Assembly (NCBI GenBank): GCA_965223035.1
Contig: OZ244980.1
Span: 2,790,001-2,854,000 of the forward strand
Length of the DNA stretch: 64,000 nucleotides
Reading direction: 5' to 3'
Source: CAMDPA01 sp965223035
GTDB taxonomy: Bacteria; Pseudomonadota; Alphaproteobacteria; Rhizobiales; Hyphomicrobiaceae
Numbering within the stretch: the first letter of the stretch is position 1; every line of letters begins with the position of its first letter. The position numbers and the translations under genes were made by a program. Under the pieces are notes generated by a model that made no database searches, was not told the origin of the DNA, and saw only the letters and a list, made by a program, of their open reading frames with translations. Shown here in pieces: positions 1 through 7,958 of this stretch.

Positions 1-4
1 CACC

Positions 5-820
5 ATGGCGCTAGACCTGCAGTTGACCGACAAAAAAGCGGTGGTGACCGGCGGCAGCGAGGGCATTGGCAAAGGCATCGCCAAGGTGCTGGCGGAGCAG
101 GGATGTGATGTGGCCATCTGTGCCCGGCGCCAGGAGCCGTTGGAACAGAGCGCAGCCGAGATCGCTCGCGCCACCAACCGGCGCATCCATGCGATCCCGG
201 CCGATCTCACCAAACCCGCAGATGCAGAGGCCTTCATTAAGGCTGCCCATACCGCGCTGGGCCGGATCGATATCCTGGTCAACAATGCCGGTTCGGCGCC
301 GGGTGGCGTGCTTGAGTACCTGGACGAAGAAGACTGGGTTCAGGCCCTACAACTCAAGTTCATGGGTTACGTTCGTTGTTTGAAGCACACCTTGCCGATC
401 ATGGTGGCGCAGGGCGGCGGCCGGGTGGTCAACCTGATCGGCAATGACGGCGTCAAAGAATCCTATTGGGAGATCGCACCGGGCGCGGCCAATGCGGCCG
501 GCCAGAATCTTACCATGTCGCTTGCCGGCCAGTACGGTCAGCACAACATTTCGATGTGCGCGGTCAATCCCGGGCCGGTGCGCACCGAGCGGTGGGCGGG
601 TCTGGTCAAGGCCATGGCCCGCGATATGAGCATCTCCGAGGAACAGGCGGACACCCTGGCGCCATCCTCAATTCCGCTCGGACGCATCGCCGAGGTCGAG
701 GAAGTGGCGAATCTTGTGGCCTATTTGGCCTCGCCGCTGGCGCATTTCGTCAACGGCACGCAAATCGAGATCGACGGCGGCCAAAGCAAGGTTTTGATGG
801 ATCAGGCGCGCAATCGTTAG
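5..820 (+). CDS. SDR-fold protein lacking the canonical catalytic YxxxK
   Basis: This 271-residue protein has the short-chain dehydrogenase/reductase Rossmann fold. The cofactor motif TGGSEGIG lies near residues 15-22, NNAG near 95, and the C-terminal substrate loop NPGPVRTE follows. The expected catalytic Ser and Tyr-x-x-x-Lys should lie around residues 145-163. There the sequence reads NLIGNDG and then EIAPGAANAAG, so the Ser, Tyr and Lys are not at their usual places. It may be a divergent SDR subfamily or a non-redox relative. Its start is only four bases into the window, so upstream context is unseen. An amidase follows on the same strand after a repeat. Confidence 0.85.
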   Translation: MALDLQLTDKKAVVTGGSEGIGKGIAKVLAEQGCDVAICARRQEPLEQSAAEIARATNRRIHAIPADLTKPADAEAFIKAAHTALGRIDILVNNAGSAPGGVLEYLDEEDWVQALQLKFMGYVRCLKHTLPIMVAQGGGRVVNLIGNDGVKESYWEIAPGAANAAGQNLTMSLAGQYGQHNISMCAVNPGPVRTERWAGLVKAMARDMSISEEQADTLAPSSIPLGRIAEVEEVANLVAYLASPLAHFVNGTQIEIDGGQSKVLMDQARNR

Positions 821-974
821 CATCCGCACCACAGCAACCTGCGCTTGATCGAAAATGAGATGGGCCTGATGAGGAGCCGCCAGGTGCGCTCATCGGCAGC
901 AGCGATGATCTTCGAGCCTTCGGTTGGGCCACCTGCGCAGCTGCAGCTCAAGGCTTGAGGATCGAGCTCAGCTT

Positions 975-1090
975 CCCTGAGGCGGATTGGCCTTGCCGGC
1001 CTGCTCCCGACCCGGCCGCCCAAGGGCACGCTTGTGGAGGCGGCGGGGTGGGTGCGCTGGATGGTTCCAGCTCAGTCTCAAATGCTCTAG
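975..1090 (+). repeat. Family B dispersed palindromic repeat, copy B1
   Basis: The copy starts with a CTGAGGCGGA box and the GCCGGCCTGCTC arm, passes through the CCGGCCGCCC core and ends with GGATGGTTCCAGCTCA. It lies between the SDR gene and the amidase gene and explains why the amidase reading frame appears to extend upstream. The rest of this gap, from 821, holds nothing I recognise. Confidence 0.75.
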
Positions 1091-1097
1091 GTGGGCG

Positions 1098-2297
1098 ATG
1101 GCGCCAGCAGCGGACCAATGGGGTGCATTTGTAGAGCGGGTCCCGTCGCAGGCGCCGCTGCCGACGGCAGCAGGCGTCGACGCAACGCATGCGCTGACCG
1201 GCGTGCGATTAGCTGTCAAGGACAACATCCAGGTGGCGGGGCTGAGGTGGAGCGCGGGACTCCCCTTGTTCCGTGACCGCTCGGCCAAGGATGATGCGCC
1301 CTGCGTTGCGGCGTTGCGTGCCGCCGGTGCGCATGTGGTCGGGGTGACCGCGACCGATGCCGCTGGCTTTGGCATGATGACGCCCGGCGTCGTCAATCCG
1401 CTGAGCACGGCGCACACGGTTGGCGGCTCAAGCGGTGGCAGCGCCGCCGCCGTGGCGGCCGATCTGGCGGACCTTGGGTTGGGCACCGACACCGGCGGCT
1501 CGATCCGCGTGCCGGCCGCCTGCTGCGGCCTGGTCGGTTTCAAGCCGAGCTTCGGTCGCATCAGCACCGAAGGTGTCACCCCGCTTTCCACCAGCTTTGA
1601 CCACGTCGGATTGATCGCGCGCCAGCTTGCCTTGATTGAGCGGGCGGCCTCGGTGCTGTTGACAGTCCCGCCTCAACCGCGACCGGAAAGGGCGTTGACG
1701 ATCGGTTACGACCCGGCGCGTTTGGACGAATTGACGAGCGACCTGGCCGATCAATTAGAGCGGGTGTTTTCCAGCTTGGCGGGCGCCGGTCACCGGTTGC
1801 GCGAGGTGCAGCTGCCGGATCGGGAGCGCACGGCGGTGGCGCACGGGATCATCGTCTGCTGCGAAGCGCTCCAGGTGTGGTCCGCCAACTGGCCGCAGCA
1901 AGCCGATTTGTTCGGCGAAACGGCCCGACGCGCCTTGCGCTACGCGCAAACCATCACCGACGTGGAAAAAGCCGATGCGGCCGATGCGGTCAACCTGCTG
2001 CGCCACGACATCAACCAAGCGATGGCCGATGTTGATGTGATGTGCGGGTCCACCTTGAGGATCCCAGTTCCAATGGTCGGCACACGGCGGGTCAGGATCG
2101 ATGGCGAGGAAGTTCCGATCGTCAATGCGCTGCTTGCGGAAACCTGCACTTACAACTTGTCAGGGCACGCAGCCCTTGCGTTTCCCTTACCGGGTGCCGG
2201 CCAACCGATTCCAGCATCGATGCAGTTGGCCAGCGCGCACAAGGACATGACATTTTTGGCGATGGCCGATGTGGTGATCGACAGCTTGAGCCGATAG
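1098..2297 (+). CDS. Amidase signature family protein
   Basis: This 399-residue amidase should hydrolyse a carboxamide to acid and ammonia. The Ser-cisSer-Lys triad of the family is visible: Lys about residue 41 in AVKDNI, the GGSSGGS loop about residues 109-115 and the nucleophile loop TDTGGSIR about 130-137. The protein is somewhat shorter than typical amidases (450-500 residues), with a reduced C-terminal half. I start it at ATG 1098 because the open frame upstream (from 987) is family B repeat. The substrate cannot be told. It is probably cytoplasmic, as no signal peptide is seen. Confidence 0.88.
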   Translation: MAPAADQWGAFVERVPSQAPLPTAAGVDATHALTGVRLAVKDNIQVAGLRWSAGLPLFRDRSAKDDAPCVAALRAAGAHVVGVTATDAAGFGMMTPGVVNPLSTAHTVGGSSGGSAAAVAADLADLGLGTDTGGSIRVPAACCGLVGFKPSFGRISTEGVTPLSTSFDHVGLIARQLALIERAASVLLTVPPQPRPERALTIGYDPARLDELTSDLADQLERVFSSLAGAGHRLREVQLPDRERTAVAHGIIVCCEALQVWSANWPQQADLFGETARRALRYAQTITDVEKADAADAVNLLRHDINQAMADVDVMCGSTLRIPVPMVGTRRVRIDGEEVPIVNALLAETCTYNLSGHAALAFPLPGAGQPIPASMQLASAHKDMTFLAMADVVIDSLSR

Positions 2298-2377
2298 CAT
2301 CCAGGATTTTGGTCTTGAGAGCGCGGGTGGCTCGGATCGCCGGGCGGACGTCCATCGTGCTCCGTCGGCACCACCAT

Positions 2378-3358
2378 TCAGGCCAGATCCGAGCCAGCTG
2401 GCTCACTGCTTTGCACGGCCAGCAGCTGTTCGGCCTGTTCCAAATCCGCCTTGGCCAATGCCGCCTTCCCGATCTTTTCGTAGGCGTAAGCCCGGTTTTG
2501 GTAGCAAGCAGGGGCATTGGGGTCGAGGATGATGGCTCGCGAGCAGTCTTCGATGGCGCGGTCGTAGCTGCCTTGTGCATTGTAGGAGATGGCGCGCGCC
2601 AACAGCGCGACGGCGTGCTCCGGATGCAGCCGCAGGGCCCGCGAAAAGTCGGTGATGGCTTGATCATGGTCGTCATCGTTCTGGTGGGCCACGCCACGTG
2701 CCACCAGCGCCTCCGGTGACTTCGGTACCAGTTTGACCACAAAACTGCGATCATCGACCGCCTGCCGATGCTGGCCCAAGGCTTCATAAGCGCAGGCCCG
2801 GTTGTGGCGCGCCATCAAATTTTTCGGGGCAAGGGTCAGCGCTTGCGAGTAGTGCTCAACGGCGCGGTTGAAATCGGCTGCGGCTTGCGCCGCATCGGCT
2901 TGCGCAACGAGCGCTGTGACCCGTCTCGATCGCCGGGTGGCGCGGATGGCCCACGCAAACCAAGCCCCGAACCCAATGAGCGCGATCCAGGCCGAATAGC
3001 CGACCACCCATTCAAGCGGCGAGATCTGGTAGCCGGGCAGCGGATCGGGCAGCAGGCCGCGGGCTTGATAAGACCTGATCTGTTGCGCCGACAACGGATA
3101 CCAGCGGCCGCCACCCTTGACCCCGAGAACATAGCCGTTATCGCGCATGTGATAGGGCAAAAGGAATATCGAGCGCGAAATCATGTGCCCCAGATACAGC
3201 TTTTCACCATCGCGCCGGGTAATGGCCACGTCCTGCAGCGGCACGATCTCGTCGGAGCGTCCAAACCGCACCTTTTCTGCGTTGGCCGAAGTGACGCACG
3301 AAAGGCCGACAACAATCATCAGCGCGACGGTTAGAGCCGCTTGGTAGCGTCGTCTCAA
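2378..3358 (-). CDS. TPR-repeat membrane protein with signal peptide
   Basis: An N-terminal hydrophobic segment (ALTVALMIVVGLSC then TSANA) looks like a signal peptide. A small extracytoplasmic domain follows, then a transmembrane helix (VVGYSAWIALIGFGAWFAW), and then at least four tetratricopeptide repeats rich in NRA.AYE.LG and AIxDCSRAI units to the C-terminus. TPRs mediate protein-protein contacts and no enzymatic motif is seen. The frame is open back to 3697, but that extension is not protein-like. I favour a TTG start at 3358, just before the signal peptide, with a weak AGG upstream. The start remains uncertain. The gene is divergent from the CRP/FNR regulator. Confidence 0.75.
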   Translation of the reverse strand: MRRRYQAALTVALMIVVGLSCVTSANAEKVRFGRSDEIVPLQDVAITRRDGEKLYLGHMISRSIFLLPYHMRDNGYVLGVKGGGRWYPLSAQQIRSYQARGLLPDPLPGYQISPLEWVVGYSAWIALIGFGAWFAWAIRATRRSRRVTALVAQADAAQAAADFNRAVEHYSQALTLAPKNLMARHNRACAYEALGQHRQAVDDRSFVVKLVPKSPEALVARGVAHQNDDDHDQAITDFSRALRLHPEHAVALLARAISYNAQGSYDRAIEDCSRAIILDPNAPACYQNRAYAYEKIGKAALAKADLEQAEQLLAVQSSEPAGSDLA

Positions 3359-3730
3359 CAGATCACCTGCAAGGCCGGAATGCGGTGCCCGGCCCGTGTT
3401 CGCCGGCGCAGTTTGCGTTTTGTCCCAAGAACGCCCGGATTGCCGCCTATCATCGCTTGATGCTGTGAAACCCAGGCCAAGCCACCGGGACGTAGCCGGA
3501 CCGACCGATAAGACAAGATCATTGCTCAAGACACGCATAGTAAGCTCAGGCAAGGCGACCAACGCGGGAGCCATTATGATTGGAACGGCAGCGATGCCAA
3601 CCCTTGACTGCTGGACACCGCCTGCGGCTAGGCAAATCGCACAACGGGACTTGAACAGCGTTGGTAACTTATTAACTCTGGAGCGGTATGTCGGCATCGA
3701 GATGTGCGTATCGCCTAGGGAGCGTCCGGA

Positions 3731-4459
3731 ATGAGGTGGGGGTTGTCGCCAGCGTCGGTGTCGGAGGGTGGAGCATCTGGCGGAGCCAGCACGATCGGGA
3801 TCGAGCTAATTGAGCCCGAGGTGGTTGCGGGTGAGCGACCGGACCACCGCAAGGTCGTCGATGCGACGATCGCACTCGAAATCAACGAGATGCTGTACGA
3901 GCAGGGCGAGCCGCGCCGTTCGATCTACCGGATCGAGCAAGGCGCGCTGTGCGTGTTTCGGTCCGACCAAGGCGGCTTGCGTGATGTGGTCGAATTCGCG
4001 GTCACCGGAGACGTGGTCGGCCTCGGCAGCTTGGGGTATCATGTTACGAGCGCCGAAGCGATAAGCCCGACTTGGGTTGTCGAACTTTCTGCCGATCAAG
4101 CGGCGGAGTTGATTGCCAAGGACCCGCAGGTGGCGTTGCGGTGCCAACGCGCGATCGCCTACGAGATCGAAGTGCGTCGCGCCGAGCTGAGCGCGGCGGG
4201 TCGCTCCCGACCCGTGGAGCGGGTGGCAGCCTTTTTATCAGCGGTCTCAGACAACAATAGGCGCGAGGGTCGAGATCCGACGGTGGTGACCGATTCGTTG
4301 CGATGCGGTTTGGTCGCGGAAATGCTGAGCATGACGATCGCTGAACTCGGTCAGTGTCTCGCTGTGCTGGAGCAAGAGGGTTTAATTCGTCCGGGTCCGA
4401 ACGGTGAGCTGCGATTGCTGGACGTTCCCGCCCTCGACGATATGGCGCGGCAAAGCTGA
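3731..4459 (+). CDS. CRP/FNR-family transcriptional regulator
   Basis: This 242-residue regulator has an N-terminal cyclic-nucleotide-binding-type beta barrel (LYEQGEPRRSIYRIEQGALC, about residues 57-76, then a FAVTGDVVGLGSLG turn). A dimerisation helix and a C-terminal Crp-type winged helix (LVAEMLSMTIAELGQCLAVL, about 197-216) follow. The N-terminal cysteine cluster that ligates the FNR iron-sulfur centre is absent, so it is more like the FixK or general Crp branch. The effector is unknown. The start could be later, since the first 35 residues are low in structure. It is divergent from the TPR gene across a gap of at most about 370 bp. Confidence 0.87.
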   Translation: MRWGLSPASVSEGGASGGASTIGIELIEPEVVAGERPDHRKVVDATIALEINEMLYEQGEPRRSIYRIEQGALCVFRSDQGGLRDVVEFAVTGDVVGLGSLGYHVTSAEAISPTWVVELSADQAAELIAKDPQVALRCQRAIAYEIEVRRAELSAAGRSRPVERVAAFLSAVSDNNRREGRDPTVVTDSLRCGLVAEMLSMTIAELGQCLAVLEQEGLIRPGPNGELRLLDVPALDDMARQS

Positions 4460-4503
4460 GGCACAGCCGCCGTTCCGGTCGAGCCGGCCGGGCCGAATGA
4501 ACG

Positions 4504-4519
4504 TGTTACCGACGTAACA
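4504..4519. promoter_or_regulatory. Perfect short inverted repeat, possible operator
   Basis: TGTTAC and GTAACA form perfect 6-bp arms around a 4-bp spacer. The site is about 86 bp upstream of the DUF2147 gene and just downstream of the CRP/FNR gene. Its size suits a dimeric regulator, but the arms are short and no second copy was seen, so this is only a suggestion. Confidence 0.25.
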
Positions 4520-4605
4520 GCCCGGATGAGGTCTTCGCGTTAACGTCTCACGTCACCTTATGGGGTCGCGCTCCAGCGGCTCGCGGGTGCCAATGGAGAC
4601 GTGCA

Positions 4606-5439
4606 ATGCAATTTGGCAGGATTGTGCAGGCCCTGGCGGTCACGATGATCGTGTGTCTGTCCGCTGGTTCGGCCCATGCGATTTCCCCGGTTGGTGTTTG
4701 GATCGACCATACCGGGCGCGGCGCCGTGGAGATTACGCCATGCGGCAGCCGGCTGTGCGGGCATATCGTGTGGCTTAAAAATTCCAAGCACGGCGGTATT
4801 TGTCGCAGGCAAATCATCGGAAACGTGAGGCGCATTCGCCGCGGCTTATGGGATCGCGGCTGGATTTACGACCCCGAGCGGAATTCAAGATACAGCGTCG
4901 AACTCAAGCCGATCGGCAAGAACAAGCTGCGCGTGATGGGCTACTTGGGTTCGAAGTTTTTCAGCGAAACCATGATTTGGCGGCGCGCGGACGGGTCGTT
5001 GGAGCGATGCGATGGCGTGAGGTCGGCCACAGGCAAGCCTGCCACCCAAACCACCGCCCAGCCATCGGCCAAGTCATCGGCCCAGCCACCAGCCAAGCCA
5101 TCGGTCGTGCCGCCACGGCCAAAGCTTGCCAAGCGCACCGGAACCAAGCGACCCGACGCCAAGCCGGCGGCGAGCGGTGAGGTGGCTGCGCACACCCCGC
5201 GGACCGCCGCGACGTCAACCCAACAGCGCGCGGCCATCGAGCCCAAGCCAAGCACCGCTACGTCGGGCACATCCACCGCGAAGAAAGAGCAGGCGACCCG
5301 GCAGGCCAACTCCGCCGCCAAGCGACCGCGCCGCCGACCCGGCCAAAGCCGGCGCGGCAGATCGCGCACCTGTAAGCTGGACCTGCCTTACGTGAATGTC
5401 CGCTTGACGTTTGATTGCAAGCTCAAGAATTTCAATTGA
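4606..5439 (+). CDS. DUF2147 secreted protein with long basic Pro/Ala/Lys tail
   Basis: The protein begins with a signal peptide (VQALAVTMIVCLSAG, cleavage after AHA, about residue 25). A DUF2147 domain follows (about residues 28-140: PVGVWIDHTGRGAVEI, CGSRLCGHIVWLK, RRADGSLERC). DUF2147 proteins are small periplasmic beta proteins of unknown function. Residues about 145-255 form a low-complexity Ala/Pro/Lys/Thr tail with imprecise repeats of AQPSAKSS type, ending in a highly basic RPRRRPGQSRRGRS stretch and a Cys-containing end (CKLDLPY, FDCKL). Typical DUF2147 proteins are only about 130-150 residues, so the tail is an unusual addition. GGAGAC precedes ATG 4606. Confidence 0.82.
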   Translation: MQFGRIVQALAVTMIVCLSAGSAHAISPVGVWIDHTGRGAVEITPCGSRLCGHIVWLKNSKHGGICRRQIIGNVRRIRRGLWDRGWIYDPERNSRYSVELKPIGKNKLRVMGYLGSKFFSETMIWRRADGSLERCDGVRSATGKPATQTTAQPSAKSSAQPPAKPSVVPPRPKLAKRTGTKRPDAKPAASGEVAAHTPRTAATSTQQRAAIEPKPSTATSGTSTAKKEQATRQANSAAKRPRRRPGQSRRGRSRTCKLDLPYVNVRLTFDCKLKNFN

Positions 5440-5458
5440 GCGAGGTCCGGCAAACAAG

Positions 5459-5492
5459 AAACAAGCCAGCTCTTTGGAGCTGGCTTGTTTGT
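5459..5492 (+). terminator. Rho-independent terminator of the DUF2147 gene
   Basis: A long near-perfect stem (ACAAGCCAGCTC, loop TTTG, GAGCTGGCTTGTTT) ends in a T-rich tract about 20 bp after the stop codon. It is one of the clearest terminators in the window. Confidence 0.85.
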
Positions 5493-6690
5493 CATTTGTG
5501 GCCGGTTCATAAAGGCTTGCGCAACTCACCGGCAAAGCTGACTTAAGCCATACTTGGAGGTTGGAGGGGTTTTAGGCGCCAGAGCAGCAAAAAAAACCAG
5601 GGCCATTCGAGTTGGTCGGGTTGGCGGGCCAGATGTTTGACTGACTCCACTCGACAGTTCAACTTTCGCATAACGAACCGTGGATGAAGGCGCTTTGGCA
5701 TGTGCCACTCCATCGTCGTTTAAGTGCCGCAATCTGAGGTCTTAAGACCGATCGAACCTGCATGTTGCACGTCGCGCCGGTTCGCCGTCGCCGGGAGATC
5801 TGACGATGGTGACCGGGTATGATGTGAAACGTCAGGAGAGATGAGTGCAGCAATCCAGGACGGAAACGCAGTGGCCGACGGCGTCGATCGCATGCGTCGT
5901 TGCTGTTAAGCAGCCTACCCAACCGGCGGTTCCGTCCATCGCCGCCCGATTGTGCCGCCGATCGCTGAGGATCGGCCCAACAGTTATGAATGTGCAGTCG
6001 CAGCAAGGCGAAGCAGGCCTTTATGCAATCTACGCGCACCACCGCCGCGCCGAACACACGAGCCCGGCGATTGCAGAGCATCATGCCCCACGAACATCAG
6101 CTTACGCGATTCTCACGACGTCGGCCTAATCCAGATGCGCGCAAACATAGCCGAGGACCAATTTTGTCTCGCCGCGTGTTGCGAAGAAACGAGGCCATCA
6201 CAGAGAATTATCTGCAACCGATCGAAGATTGGGATGAAGATTGGCAGCCTGGTACAATCGCTGTTTGGCAATGGCGTCACGATCGATCAGACTTGTCGAA
6301 CAAGCGCATCGGCGACCGTTCGATGCACCACGCGCGATGCCGCAGCAACCGGGTTTTTCGGCATCGGAACGATCCCGATCAAATGCAGAAAGTTGCTCGA
6401 CACTTTAGGGGCGATCAGCTTTGTGCCGTAAATGGGACCCGGCTTTGCCGTTCCAATTTTAGGCACAAGGACTAAGCGCGTCGGTATGAGCGGCAAGCAT
6501 CCCGCACCCCAAAGCGGTCGCCTTGTGAGGTTCTGGATGGAAGGGCTGGGAGAGCGGGTCGGCACGGAATTGCGCCAAAGGCGGACAGGCTCCCATCTGC
6601 CTAACGGGTTTTGCCGAACAAACGAGACCGGCCTGCGGCTTGCTGGCCGATGCCAGCACCGCTTCATCAAGCTTTCGGCCGGTATCAAGG
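5493..6690. other. Gene-poor 1.2-kb gap between convergent genes
   Basis: No convincing gene lies here. Frames of 60-160 codons exist on both strands but have no recognisable domains, unlikely composition and mutual overlap. The best start signal is an AGGAG six bases before GTG 5845 (94 codons), which I do not accept as a gene. The right third holds a decayed family A repeat (6343-6474). The stretch may be decayed mobile or phage-derived DNA. Confidence 0.5.
6343..6474 (+). repeat. Family A repeat, decayed full-length copy A1
   Basis: The order of elements is that of the full family A unit: an AGCAACC arm, CGGAACGATCCCGATCAAA, GCAGAAAGTTGCTC, CACTTTAGGGGCGATCA, and then the second hairpin with GGGACCCGGCTTTGCCGTTCC. 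Many substitutions make it the oldest-looking copy in the window. Confidence 0.75.
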
Positions 6691-6693
6691 CGG

Positions 6694-6713
6694 GCCGGGG
6701 CTTAAGCCCCGGC
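6694..6713 (-). terminator. Perfect 20-bp palindrome spanning the rpoH stop codon
   Basis: GCCGGGGCTTAAGCCCCGGC is a perfect palindrome whose centre is the TAA stop codon of rpoH (6702-6704). It would form a very stable hairpin at the mRNA 3' end. No T tract follows on the minus strand, so it may work as an mRNA-stabilising element rather than a classical terminator. Confidence 0.5.
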
Positions 6714-7601
6714 TTCAACCGCCCTGGCCTCGGCGTTGCGGGCCGAGGAGGTGACCGCCTTTTGTACCTTCTCGAAGGCACGCACCTCGATTTGCCGAAT
6801 CCGCTCCCGACTGACCCCGAACTCGGTCGACAGGTCCTCGAGTGTGGCCGGGTCTTCCGCCAGGCGACGCGCCTCAAAAATCCGACGCTCCCGATCATTG
6901 AGCGCACCCAAGGCGTCCTGAAGATAGCTGCGACGATGCTCCAACTCCTCGCTTTCCGCCAGGCGCTCTTCCTGATTGGGATCATCGTCGACCAACCAAT
7001 CCTGCCACTCGCCGGCTTCCGCATCCGCACGCAAGGGCGCATTTAGCGAGGCGTCGCCGCTCAGCCGGCGGTTCATCGACACGACATCGTCCTCGCTCAC
7101 GCCGAGCTTGGTGGCAATTTGCTTCACTTGGTCGGGCCGGAGGTCACCCTCTTCCAGCGCCTGGATCTGGCTTTTGGCGCGCCGCAGATTGAAGAACAGC
7201 TTCTTTTGCGCCGCCGTCGTTCCCATTTTCACCAAGCTCCAGGACCTGAGGATGTATTCCTGGATCGAAGCGCGGATCCACCACATGGCGTAGGTCGCCA
7301 ACCGGAAGCCCCGCTCCGGCTCAAACCGCTTCACCGCCTGCATGAGACCGACGTTACCTTCCGAGATGACTTCGCCGATCGGCAATCCGTATCCGCGGTA
7401 GCCCATGGCAATGCGCGCTACCAACCTGAGATGGGAGGTGACCAACTTCTCCGCGGCTTCTTGATCGCCGTGATCCTGCCAATTCTTGGCGAGCGTATAT
7501 TCCTCGTGGGGCTCGAGCATGGGAAAGCGACGGATCTCCTCGAGATAGCGCGCCAACCCCATCGATCCACCAGCGATGACGGGCAATGATTTCGTAGTCA
7601 T
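6702..7601 (-). CDS. rpoH: RNA polymerase sigma-32 factor RpoH
   Basis: This 299-residue sigma-70 family factor directs heat-shock transcription. Region 1.2/2.1 (RYLEEIRRFPMLEPHEEYTL), region 2 (LVTSHLRLVARIAMGYRGYG then ATYAMWWIRASIQEYI), the RpoH box (QKKLFFNLRRAK, about residues 133-144) and region 4.2 (GVSRERIRQIEVRAFEKVQ) are all present. Length and RpoH box match the family well. The start ATG 7601 is followed directly by the conserved N-terminus. The next gene upstream on the same strand is rluD, 357 bp away, an arrangement common in alphaproteobacteria. Confidence 0.96.
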   Translation of the reverse strand: MTTKSLPVIAGGSMGLARYLEEIRRFPMLEPHEEYTLAKNWQDHGDQEAAEKLVTSHLRLVARIAMGYRGYGLPIGEVISEGNVGLMQAVKRFEPERGFRLATYAMWWIRASIQEYILRSWSLVKMGTTAAQKKLFFNLRRAKSQIQALEEGDLRPDQVKQIATKLGVSEDDVVSMNRRLSGDASLNAPLRADAEAGEWQDWLVDDDPNQEERLAESEELEHRRSYLQDALGALNDRERRIFEARRLAEDPATLEDLSTEFGVSRERIRQIEVRAFEKVQKAVTSSARNAEARAVEAGA

Positions 7602-7958
7602 CTCTCATTCAACCTGGTCTGCAGCTGTCCATGCGCAGCGCCAGACTGCTCCTTGTTTGTAATGTTAAAGGTGAGTATTCACCACGACAGTGGCAGGAGG
7701 GTGGCATACTCGGTCCACCACATGCGCCCAGCAAAGCACGTTATCGTCATCGGACGGCCACTCCGCTACACGGAGATTTGACCACCATTGCTAACATACT
7801 CAATACGGTCTGGCTTGCGGCTCGGTTCAACATAGCTACCGATTGCTGAAAACGTGCTGTTGAATGCCGACCTCCGACCTCCGACCTACAACTGACGTGG
7901 CGCCGCGTTCGGCAACTTGACAAAGGGTAAACGTTGCTGACGGCGCAAATCCGTCGCC
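7602..7958. other. rpoH upstream region
   Basis: This 357-bp gap separates rluD from rpoH on the minus strand and must hold the rpoH promoter and leader. I could not place -35/-10 boxes with confidence. A short tandem CCGACCTC/CCGACCTC/CCGACCTA run lies at about 7866-7890. No coding gene is seen. Confidence 0.4.

Noticed and set aside
987..1097. N-terminal extension of the amidase
   Set aside because: The 37 extra codons are family B repeat sequence. The amidase fold starts after ATG 1098.
3359..3697. 113-codon extension of the TPR protein
   Set aside because: The extension lies before a clear signal peptide and has no protein-like pattern, so it is probably upstream DNA, though the start remains unproven.
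5845..6129. 94-codon frame with AGGAG before GTG
   Set aside because: The start signal is fair but the protein has no domain, overlaps other equally long frames, and lies in a gene-poor tract.
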